NCBI GenBank assembly: GCA_019914945.1
Contig: CM034110.1
Coordinates: 5,845,808 to 5,909,807, forward strand
DNA: 64,000 bases
Reading direction: 5' to 3'
From: Typha latifolia
Lineage: Eukaryota; Streptophyta; Magnoliopsida; Poales; Typhaceae
The notes beneath the pieces are model-generated. The model was not told the origin of the DNA and did not search any database. It saw only the letters and a program-made list of their open reading frames with translations. This document shows positions 1 to 11,000 of the stretch, one piece after another. Numbering within the stretch: the stretch's first letter is position 1; each line of letters starts with the position of its first letter. Made by a program: the position numbers and the translations under genes.

Positions 1-2253
1 AATGATGACTTTACACCTTCTAGAAGTAAAAGGTCAAGGAATAGTGCATCATCTTTTCATGCTGACCGAAGCAATCAAGAAATGTCTGATGGAGATGGGA
101 ATGGGCTTAATATAGGATCCAGCGGGGCTGATGCTTCTAACAAAACATACAATGAACAGAAAGGAAGCACCCCGTGTGAAGAGAAATTCCCAAATGGAAA
201 CAAACAAACAAACAAGGATACAATGCATGAAAGCAAGCAGGAATTTGGTGAGAAAGAGGAGAATTATATAGATGTTTCTGATGCTGATGCTGAGTCAATA
301 TCCAAGGAAGCTCCTAATCTTGGCTCATTTTCCTACCCTGATCCAGAATTTTGTGATTTTGAGAAGTACAGGGATGTAAGTCAATTTGCAGTTGGTCAGA
401 TCTGGGCACTTTATGATAATCTTGATGGTATGCCTAGATTCTATGCTCGGATCACGCATATCTATTCTCCTGACTTTAAGCTGCGGTTTACTTGGTTAGA
501 GCATGATCCTGCAAATGAAGCAGAGATGGCGTGGTCTGATGAGGACTTGCCTGTTGCATGTGGAAACTTCAGACTAGGAAAGTCAGAAATAACTCAAGAT
601 AGGCTGATGTTCTCTCATATTATTCCTTGGAAAAAAGGAAGGAAAAGAAATACTTATGACATATATCCTAGAAAAGGTGAGGTTTGGGCCCTTTACAGAG
701 ACTGGGATATTCAATGGAGCTCAGATGCAGATAATCATAGAATTTATGAATATGAAATTGCAGAAGTCCTTTCAGATTACACAGTGCAAGCTGGCATTAC
801 TGTCATCCCGCTAGTAAAGATAAAAGGTTTTGTGAGCTTGTTCATGAGATCAAAAGACAATGCATCATATGTCATACCTCAAAATGAACTACTAAAGTTT
901 TCACACTATGTCCTTTCTTATAGGATGACTGGAACTGAAAGAGAGGGCATCCCAGAAGGTTCCTTTGAACTCGATTCTGCATCTCTTCCTAGTAATTTGG
1001 AAGCGCGTTTTTCTTCTGTTACTCTTGACAATAATATGATGGAACCTGGAAAATTGGACAGTGAGTGCAATGGTTTCTCTGATAAAACTGTGACTGATAA
1101 AGAGAGGACTGGAACCTGTAAAGTTAAGGCTACTGAGAACCTGAGAGCTCAGTATCTTTCTCCAGACGATGAGAATAAAGCAACAACACGTTCGGATGTG
1201 GTTATGGGGAATCAGCAGCATTTAGAAAATGATACAATATCGCCTGTAGGAACTGTTAATGAAGAAGGTAACACAGATAATGAGAACGAAGCAAGGAAAA
1301 GTTCGGATGTGGTTATGGAGAATCAGCAGCATCTAGGAAATGATGCAATGTCACCCATAGGAACTGTTAATGAAGACGGTAACACAGATGATGAGAATGA
1401 AGCAAGGAAAAGATCAGATGTCGTTATGGAGAATCAGCAGCATCTAGGAAATGACGCAATGCCACCCATGGGAACTGTTAATAAAGAAGGTAACACAGAT
1501 GCATGGGAAAACAATACTAATGAGTATTATAGTTCTCAGCCTGCTTCTCCAATCCCCACTTTCTATGAATATCCTGATTCAGAGTTCTACAATTTTGAAG
1601 ATCAGAGATCACCTGAAAAGTTCCATCGCGGTCAGATTTGGGCACTCTACAGTGACTTGGATAAGTTTCCTAAGTACTATGGTTGGATAAGAAAAGTTGA
1701 AGTGGAAAATTTCAGAGTGCATGTGATATGGCTGGAGGGTTGCCCTCAGGGAGAAGAGGAGATAAGGTGGCTGCAAGAAGACCTCCCTCTTGGATGTGGA
1801 ACATTTAAAATTGCCAAACAGAACATCACATATGATAACTCTGATGCCTTTTCCCATGTGGTACTTGCCAGACCATTCGGTAGGAAAAATCAATATAAAA
1901 TCCTTCCTGGGGTTGGTGAGATCTGGGCCATCTACAAAAACTGGAGAGTAGGATGGACTGTTTTAGATCTTGAGAATTGTGATTTTGATATCGTGGAGAT
2001 CTGTCAAAGGACTAATAGTGGCACCAAAGTTTCTTTTTTAACCAAGGTCAGCGGTTATAGGGCGGTTTTTATGCCTGATAGGAAAAGAAATGTTACAGGC
2101 ACGATGGACATACCTGAGGATGAGTATTTGAGATTCTCTCATCAAATTCCTTCTTTCCAGCTGACAGATGAAAGATGTGGCAAGCTTCGAGGCTATTGGG
2201 AGCTTGATCCTGCATCTGTGCCAGAGATCTTTCTATTCACAAACTCGGTATGA
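1..2253 (+). CDS. DUF3444 domain protein, 3' part of gene (probable DnaJ-DUF3444 protein)
   Basis: The reading frame is open from base 1 with no start codon needed, so the gene begins upstream of the window. The first internal ATG is at 82; from there 723 residues run to a TGA at 2251-2253. Two copies of a DUF3444-type domain are visible, at about residues 85-305 and 495-715 counted from that ATG. Each opens with a YPD-x-EF-x-(D/N)FE motif, then GQIWALY-(D/S), a WLE strand, a DLP-x-(A/G)CG motif, GE(V/I)WA(L/I)Y, and ends in a FSH block followed by a (F/W)ELD(S/P)AS(L/V)P tail. In plants, DUF3444 is commonly the C-terminal part of large DnaJ-domain proteins; the J domain would lie to the left of the window, so the DnaJ assignment is inference. 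The linker between the domains is acidic and contains a 37-residue tandem repeat. The biochemical role of DUF3444 is not known. Confidence 0.85.
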   Translation, partial: NDDFTPSRSKRSRNSASSFHADRSNQEMSDGDGNGLNIGSSGADASNKTYNEQKGSTPCEEKFPNGNKQTNKDTMHESKQEFGEKEENYIDVSDADAESISKEAPNLGSFSYPDPEFCDFEKYRDVSQFAVGQIWALYDNLDGMPRFYARITHIYSPDFKLRFTWLEHDPANEAEMAWSDEDLPVACGNFRLGKSEITQDRLMFSHIIPWKKGRKRNTYDIYPRKGEVWALYRDWDIQWSSDADNHRIYEYEIAEVLSDYTVQAGITVIPLVKIKGFVSLFMRSKDNASYVIPQNELLKFSHYVLSYRMTGTEREGIPEGSFELDSASLPSNLEARFSSVTLDNNMMEPGKLDSECNGFSDKTVTDKERTGTCKVKATENLRAQYLSPDDENKATTRSDVVMGNQQHLENDTISPVGTVNEEGNTDNENEARKSSDVVMENQQHLGNDAMSPIGTVNEDGNTDDENEARKRSDVVMENQQHLGNDAMPPMGTVNKEGNTDAWENNTNEYYSSQPASPIPTFYEYPDSEFYNFEDQRSPEKFHRGQIWALYSDLDKFPKYYGWIRKVEVENFRVHVIWLEGCPQGEEEIRWLQEDLPLGCGTFKIAKQNITYDNSDAFSHVVLARPFGRKNQYKILPGVGEIWAIYKNWRVGWTVLDLENCDFDIVEICQRTNSGTKVSFLTKVSGYRAVFMPDRKRNVTGTMDIPEDEYLRFSHQIPSFQLTDERCGKLRGYWELDPASVPEIFLFTNSV
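1192..1503 (+). repeat. 111-bp in-frame tandem repeat, about 2.8 copies
   Basis: Copies start at 1192, 1303 and 1414, exactly 111 bp apart. Each encodes 37 residues with the pattern SDVVM-x-NQQHL-x-ND followed by P-x-GTVN and GNTD. The third copy is cut short. The unit length is a multiple of three, so expansion or contraction would keep the frame. Confidence 0.9.
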
Positions 2254-4367
2254 AAATATCAAAGTGTTTAGTCAGCTCTTTTGCGGCTGTAACTTCTATC
2301 ATAACCTTCGACTTCAGTGACGTCCTAATGGGAATGCTGTCCATGTTTTGCTTGGTCTTTTCATCTTTCAATCTATACATATCTAACCAACTAAGGTTTT
2401 ATGTGGAAGGCCACTGAGACTACATTCCAAATTTTGATTCAGAAATTGATGCAACACTGTGTTTATCTTGGTTATTGTGGCGAGCGTCCCCTGCTGCCAC
2501 ATATTCGCATTGACAACTTATTAATCAAGTGATTGATATCCAACTCGTAACACACTATGGTGGAAGTTTTCTGCGTATTGCTGCTGTTGTCACTGCTGGT
2601 CTATGTAGCCTGCTACTGCAAGCACCCCTTCTCAACAATTGTAATATAGCATGTTTTCTCCTGTTCAGGTTAGGAATCTGCTGCAGTTGGTCATTCAGAC
2701 AATGAAATTTATAGAAGCTTTCATCAGACTTGTATCTAATCTCTGAAATGCTTATAGCGCATGAGTATATAATCAATTCTGCATTTCATTCTTCTCGCAG
2801 TTTGTTTGAATTCGGATATATTTCATGGTGCATGATATGTCTGGTTGATTATTTTGCTTTTACTTTGGTGTTAGATTTTCCAATTGATGTCAAGTTTTTG
2901 ACTCAGATATCGCCTTCTATTTTCTGTAGTGTCTAATGAGGCTTCATCTTTTCTGCCATTTTGTATTCGTTATCAATATCTCTCTTGTGCTTTTTTATTT
3001 TTTTCGTAATCTTGTAATGTTAAGAGTGGAGCCAGCTCGCTTTGGGTACTATAATTAGCCTAATTAAACTAGCTTGGCCTGCCAAACTGATTGCGGTTTG
3101 GATTGCCAAGCCTTAATGTGTACTTCGAGATCATCACAACTTTGTTTGGTAAACCTAGAACTTTTTCTCTATAAAACCCTAGCATCCTCTCCTCCTCACT
3201 TGGCAGCCACTTTATATGGTGACTTGAGTTTATCTGAATCTAGGTAAACAGATCACTGTGGATTGATTAGAAAATAGTTCTAGGTTAGATCGAAAAAATG
3301 ATGATTCTAATCTCTCAATAATTAGAGAAAAAAATAATTACTGGTACCTTTTGGTGATTGTAATTAGATTAGTCTCATATTAAGTTTTGAAGTGACACGG
3401 AAAATAAATATCTGGGAGGTCTAATTTGATCAAAAACTCTATTTAGGCAACCAAATACTTTTCTTGCTAAATTATACTTTGACCTTCTAAAGTATGACTC
3501 AGTATTGTTTATATCCTTGCTTTTTGCCTTTCTTTATGTTGAAGTTGCCCTCATCACCCTAAACTAAACTTTTTAAAGATATTTATACTATCTCCCTCTC
3601 GATCTTTTGTTAATCCTCTCCCTCTCCTCTTATCTCAACATTTTTCTCTCCTAATTGCTATTACTCTGCTTTCTCTCAGACTTTCTCAATTTCCCAGCTC
3701 CTTCCCAGCCTCATGTTTCTCTCTCCCAGTCTTATATCGCTTAGGATGTCTCTTCTTCCTCGCAATATCTACTAATTTCTCTCCCTCAAACAATTTCTAT
3801 CAAAACTTCCTCCCTTCTACAACCAAAATGTACATATGGGCAGATGATAATTTTGGTAAAATCAACTTCGTTAATGGCTAACACTATATCTCCACGATAG
3901 TTTAGGGATCTTGGTGTCATCCTATTTCTCGGGAGATATCCGTGATATTAAACTATAGTTCAAGAGGTCTAAGTATAATGCTGATGTAAGAAACTTTCAT
4001 TTCTTAATCACTCAAATGTTTATTATTATTTAGTGGAAGGAGTTCGCGTAAGTTTAATCTTAATTTCTATAAGTGTAATTATCTAGTGTGTTAAATAAAA
4101 ATTTAGTTTAGTTATAATCTCTAGACGCCGATTTGGTGCTTCTGTCCGATTTAGTTGATTGCATCGATCTAATAACCTTGATCGCGTTGAGAAAAACTAA
4201 GAATAGATTTGAGCGAGCAAAATCTAAGCCGTTAGAGAGGTATAATTAATGCATTTACAATGAGTCCGAATAGATAACCCTGTATTTCTTATAAGAAAAA
4301 TACAATATTTTTTGAATGATAAATTTTCTTAACTTAGGGGTTGCTTCATGTAAATTTCACAAAATAA
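2254..4367. other. 3' UTR and intergenic DNA, no gene seen
   Basis: AT-rich DNA after the DUF3444 stop. The first few hundred bases are likely 3' UTR. A CT-rich block lies around 3590-3800. Short open frames show no domain or coding signature on either strand. Confidence 0.6.
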
Positions 4368-4370
4368 TAC

Positions 4371-4801
4371 AAATATTAAAGAAGGTGTTGATGTTAAGCA
4401 AAATTGCTGGTCCCCTCTCCATTTACGCTTAGCCAACCTGCTTCCTCTAAAAACTTTCCCCCAATCTCTCCACACCTCTATTCCTCATCTGTGGCCATCG
4501 CCGCTCTGAGTTTAGGATCCTCTTCTAACCTGATTCAATAACTAATTTTTTTTATATCTAATCAAATTTACTCTTTACAAAATTAAAACTAAAAAATAAG
4601 ACTAACTAATAGAGCTAGAAATTTAGCCTCAAACTAAACAAAAAATACAATTTTTTTAAAAAAAATAATAAATTCTCTAAACTTAGGGAAATAATGGAAA
4701 TATTAAAGAAGGTTCTGATGTTACCTCTCTATTTACCCTCGCCGACTCGCTCGTTCCCTCCAAAACTTCCCCCCAATCTCTCCACACCTCTATTCCTCAT
4801 C
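4371..4801. repeat. Tandem duplication of the upstream region of the BRCT gene
   Basis: Segments 4371-4490 and 4698-4801 are clearly related. Both begin AAATATTAAAGAAGG and both end with CAATCTCTCCACACCTCT followed by ATTCCTCATC. They are about 310-330 bp apart and are separated by AT-rich DNA. The second copy lies just upstream of the likely first exon of the BRCT gene, so a promoter or 5' leader segment has been duplicated. Confidence 0.75.
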
Positions 4802-5057
4802 CCGACCGCCGCCGCTTCCAGTCTCTTCCCCCGATTCACCAGACCAAGATCGAATTTTGATACCACCAGTTGATTGTCCTCTTCCTTCCTGACCCGAGCG
4901 CAGTTTTTCATCTCCCTGGATCGTCATTTCGTTCATCTTTGGCCTTTTATTTTCCCCGCCGCTGCTCCATTTCTTGGATGGGTAACCTCTAATTTACCAC
5001 TCCTATCGTCTTGAATCCTGTTGGGTTTTCGGTTCGATATGTTTTGAATCCATCCCA

Positions 5058-8000
5058 ATGGTCGGCCCCGTCGATAACCAAGAGACCCAAGTTTTGGACA
5101 CCGATTCCCCTCCATTGGAAGGTAATTTGCCTTCTCATTTACTGTGTGTTCTCGTTTTATTTGGATAGTCATTGAAAAGGTGGTGACTTTTTTTTTTTCC
5201 TGGCTCATTCTTGATGGTGGGTATGATCCTAATTGTCGAGTTTTTTTTGTTCATGGGTTTGATCCGCTTTCTTAATTTTAGATACAGGCACCCAATGTGA
5301 TGGTTCTGAGACCGAAAATGCCGATGACAGGGAGCTCGTAAAGAAAGTTAGTGTCTTGTATGGTGAGACCGAAGCGTTGGAAGATCCGGAGAGTCCTACC
5401 ATCTTGTCTCATGGGGGAACTGGTGATTGGGGCAAGACACAATTGATCGATGATTGTGAGGAAATGGTCGATGATGATGGCGCTGATGAAGGGACTGAAA
5501 GGACTGAGGTTCTGAGTGGGGATGAAGATTTATCTGATGACGGGACTACTCCTTGCGAAGATAAAAAGGATGCGGAAGTCGTAGTATTGGAGGGTCGGGG
5601 TGGTGAAGAAAACATAAATACCAGAGAACATGAGGAGAATGAGACTTTGGTAGATTCTGATGCTACGACTGATGAAGAGAGTGATGGAGGTTTGTTACTT
5701 GGCTGTGGAGTAAAATAACTTCAACACCTTATATTTCTTTAAAATGATGTTGGCTCTTAATTTACACATTTTTGCTATTTATTTACCTATTTGTGTTCAA
5801 ACTTCAAAGTTCTCGTAAAATCTATGCATGCTTTAGATCTTTCTAGTATGGTGCTTGCTAGAATGTTTTGAGGACGGAGCTTCTTAAATTCCTTTCTTTT
5901 AAATCTCTGTTTAGATGTCTGAAATATTTGCTAAGTTGGTTCTTCTTGCAATATAGACAGATTGCTTGATGTATTAACTATTAAGTTGGTTATGGTGCAG
6001 TGGTCATTACTATCTGGATGTTTCTGGTGATTTACCGTAAAGTAAAAGCAACTTTGTTTGTTGCTATAATTGGAGAAGTCGTGGCATATATCTCTAGTTA
6101 TGATAGGATCATATTGAAATAATCCAGCATCAGATTTTGTTTTATGGCCCCGTTTCATTCATGATAAAAGTAACCATAGTTTGAAATCAGGCTGATTTTG
6201 GTATTTCCAATCTGTTCAAACTCGTTCCCTTTGTGAAATGGGTAAGCACTCTGCCAACCATTCTGATCTTGTTCTCTTTTCTCCCTTGTTCTTGCTCCCT
6301 CCTTTTACTTTCCTTTATTTTCCTTCTAACATCTTTTCATTATGAGCATATGCTCTCTCACTTTATCTCTTTCCATGGCGATCAACTCACTGTAATTGAA
6401 GGCATGTTTTGCTAAAGAGAAAGAAAGAAAACTAACATAGAGTGACAATTGGCTTTCTCTCTTTCCGTAACATTCCCCTACTTAATCTTGAGTAAGGACA
6501 TGATTATCTTTTCCAACTTGCGCTCAGTCTGTTGCTTCTTAAATCTCTTTTAAGGAAAACTGCTTTATTTGTTATTATCCACTGATCCATGTCATACTGA
6601 CCAGCAGTAACCCTATTACCTCGTCCTGTCTAGAAGTGAAGAGGTGAAGGAATAAGTATGAGTCGATTGATTGAGCTTCTTCTCCTCATTGATAGTTGCA
6701 TGTGCTTCTAGGATGCTTAATGTTTACTGAAAGTATAATTACTTGAACAAGGAATGCAAATAGAGTGTGAGCTAGACTTTGAAGTACTTATTTAAGTATA
6801 TTAGTTACTTGTGGCTTGGACCATACTATATTGTCTCATTTATTCAAAATATTTTCTTTTGAAATGGCAATATGCTAAAAGAATCAGGACAAATGGAAGG
6901 TACCTTTGAAAAGGAAGAGAACCTTCTGCAGGGGCATTGATGTTAAATCTGGTTTTCAGTCAAAATCTGGCAGTGTATGTATTAAAGAGAAGGAGGTGGG
7001 ACTTGGGAGATTGTTGCAGTAGTAATCTCATCAAGTCATGAATATCAATAGTTACTGATAGCAATTTGGAGAAGTAGATTTTTTTAGGGTTCTGGGACAC
7101 TTTTCACTTTGTTGTGGTGACAGGAAAGTTTTCTTCATGTGCACCTATTTGTGATGAGGCTGTTGCATCCACACATGCCAGGGTTTGCAGAGGTTGCATG
7201 GTATGTGTCACAATGAAGGTATATTAGCAAGGAGATAGAAGATTTACACCTTTGCACTCCTTATCCTATTGTTTGACATCCTATAACATGGATTACATTG
7301 TACCTCTCTTTTATGATCCAGAGGATTTAAGGCTTCTCTTGATGGTTGTTTTGATAGCAAATATTTTTTTTACCTTCTCTAGTGAGTTATATAAGTTTTT
7401 CCAAGTTACTATTAATTTCAGCTATTTAATATTTTTCTGAATTCTATATCAAATTTATGGATTTGTGTACACATTAGAGGTACCAAAATTTTTTAACTCC
7501 AAAATTTAAAACCTAGATGGACAAAATGATCAATAATTTTGTTTATCCATGGGAGGAAACAACAAAAAATCTGAAACTTGATTACCAAAGTTGAAACACT
7601 CGAATCTAGAACCTAGATTGGCAGAACAATATTTTTTGTTTTTCAGGAGAGGAAACAACCTCAGATCTGAAACTTAGAACCTCGCCAATCATTTTCACTA
7701 CTCCTTTTCATAGCATTAATAGTTATCAAGGAATGGCATACATTATTGTTTTGTTAGATTGTTATGCAACAGTTTAAGCTTTTGGGTAACTGTTATTTAA
7801 TGTTCTATCTAAATTAGTTTTCCTGGAGATCTTGAGATCAAATCTTGTCGAGATATTTTCTATTATTTATTGTGGTGTGGTGGGAGGGTCTACACATCCT
7901 CTTCTCAATCATATTTTTCCCATGTGATGTACTGGCGATGCATGTGAGGGGGCACATTAAGACATGGTATACATTGTTAGTTTGTTAACCACTTAAGTTT

Positions 8001-11000
8001 TTTACTACTAGCTATCTAACAATAACATTGAATATCTCCTCTTAATATAAATTTTTTTCTATAAAATATTTTATTCTATTTATGTCCAGAACATTCTCTT
8101 TTAGGTTCTATGTACATCTTTACTGAACCTAATTATATTTTCTGCCTTTCTAGTGGACTAATCTGTAATCAGAATTATTAATCTCTCTAGAGTTTTCTCC
8201 TACCACTTGGTTCCTTGTAAATAAATTAATAAAGTATGTTGATTCTCCCCAAAATCATTATGGCTACTGACTCCATTCCTGAAAAAATTCCTGTTCATTG
8301 ATGTAAGCTTCGCTCCCCTGGTAGCTTCTATGCTTGTAATTTAATGGTTGAGAAGCCTTATTACGCCCGGTCACATTTGATGACCTACACAAGGTATTCT
8401 ACCATTTGCTTTTTGCTACATTTAGATAGTGGAGATGCAACAGTCTCATATACACGACGACCTTATTGACTTTACTAATTTTCTAAGGAACTGCTGTTAA
8501 ATTATCATGTCTGAGATAGTTGGATATCATTAAACAGTAATCGCAATTTAGCTTGGAACTGTAAACTTACTCTGACATACATATTTTGCAACTTCGTCTA
8601 TAGGGTCTGTACCGAGGAAATTCACTTCAGTTCGTGTGGCATCAATAAGGTCTTCTGCCCTTGCTGCTGCTCGCAATTACACTTCTAAGACCACTAGTAG
8701 TATTTCAAAATTTACTCTTGGCGATGATCAATACAGTAAGATTGACTGTGTTGTTGCAGATAGAGGGACAAGTACTTTGGCCATTGGAATGCATACATTG
8801 CCAAGTAGCAGAAAAGATATCACGTCTTGCAGAACCTTAGTTGACAAATTTATAGGACACGAGAATGAAAACAGCCATGGGTGCACACAGAACTTCCACA
8901 AGGATGGCACTAAAAACAGAAGTAACAATAGAAGGGTAAAGAAACTTTTCAATGACGTGACACCTGAGAAGGATGGAAACAGAGGTGTAATAGACTCAGG
9001 TCATCTTCTTGCAAGTGATTATGGTGTTCCAGGATTAAGTTACATAGAATCACACGAACCAGGCGAACTTTCCCAAGCCACTGCTTTGGAGGTTGTAGAT
9101 AAGTTGATTTTAGTTAATGATGTTGGGTCATCTCAAGAAGAAAATGTTGGTAACATTGAGAAGGTGAAGTCACCCCCAATTTCTGGTAAGAGAGGAGCTC
9201 AACGATTAGCTTCAAAGGCTGACCATAGAAGTCCATTTGGTAAAGCGGGGATTTTTGAATGGGTTGACAGTCTTGAGGATGATAGAGGAGGTGAATTCTT
9301 TAGTAAAAGAAAAGATTCCTTTTTTCAAGACACAATTAGTAAAGGGAAATCTCAAAGCTATCCTCCAAAGACTAAGCTTGTCATTTCTGGAACAATTAAA
9401 AAGGCTCATGACAGAAGTGGGGAAAAGGAAAAAGCAAACCTCAGAATCCGGGGGAAAATGACAGGTTTAGCTTATTCTGATTCAAGAATAATGATGCAGG
9501 CTTCTGCAAGAAGGGATGCAATTCAGGAAACAAAAACAAAAAGGAATATTTTCAAGGAATTAGATGAAAAATCAAATTCAAAGTGTATAGAGCAGCAAAA
9601 TGAAGATATTAATACTGGGGAATGTGTGGAAGGCATGTACACTATTGGTCCTGACACTCAAATGGCTGTCGAGGCAATAGAGGCATTAGGTTGTGGTTCT
9701 CCTGCTAGACCTGTAATGGAGAGGGATGGCTGTGCATTAAATGGAAATATGGGTAGAGATGGCAAAGTTGGAAGGATGAGAACTTTTTCAAAGAGTGGTT
9801 CTAATCGAAAGAGAATATCTACTAGTTCAGAGGGTGTCATAACACGATCTAGAAAGAAAAAGATGCTCTGCAGTGCATCAGGTAAGACAAGTGCCATATT
9901 CTCCAATGAATATTCTGGAGTTTCAGGAAGCAAGAAGAGTTTACAGAAGAGATTGAAAACAAAAACAAGTAGGAAAAAATGGATTTCAGAGGTAAACATA
10001 AGTTCAAAAAGTTTGGTTAATGGGAATGTGTCATCTCATCTTGACAAAAGGGAGCAGGCACAAGTATTGTTAGATGGAAACCTTAGCAAAGGTGTACTCA
10101 CAACTAATGAGCATCCTTCATCTCAAAAAAGAGATGGGTCATTGGAGTATCACATTGACATTACACCTGTTGCTCATCGTACCAGGCATTCTAAAGGAGG
10201 AAACTTGTCAAAGCATTTTGAAATTTCAGCTATGAAGAAAAGAAAACTTCTGATGGATGCTAGTGTTTTTGATCCAACAGTTAGAGACAAACTTGGAAAA
10301 GCTCAGCAGCATTCAATTGACAAGGAAATTGTGAGAGAGACTATTCCTGTTAACATTATTCCTGTTGCTCATCGTACGAGGCATTCAGAAAGAGTTAACC
10401 TATTGGAACAAACTGAACTATCTTCTAATAATCATGTGAAAGGTAAAAACAAGCTGATGGATGAGACCTGCAAGGCTCTAGAAAGAGAGGATAAGCTTGT
10501 TACTGATGAATCTGGACTGGCAAAGGACAACCCTGAATGTCCTAATCTCAGTTACAATCAAGTTAAGAAAGATGAAGTGATACATAAGGTGCGGACGCCC
10601 AGTTGTGAGGGGTCACATAGAGATGAACTGAGAACTGATTCTTTAATTAAAGATGCCCTCTGCCACCCCAGACAGAGAAGAACAAGTAAGGTGACCTTAG
10701 AAAAAACCTGTATGCGCGATAACACAACTAGCTTGTCTACTTCAGTTTATGTTATGCCGGTGACAGTCATGCCATCATCTAAGAAAAGAAGAATCTTTAT
10801 TAGGAGTGCTTCTGAGCTGTTAGATAGAGCAAAGAGGCAAAAAAGATCTGCTTTTGCCAACATGGGACTTAAAGATGATGCTTTCCCTTCTGATACTGGA
10901 AAATTGTCAGTACTTTCTGGCTCTGGTGTCAAAAATCTTAGAGTGCATTTGAAAGAAGTTGACCAAGCTAAGCAAGTTGCAGATTTTGCTTCTCATGTTG

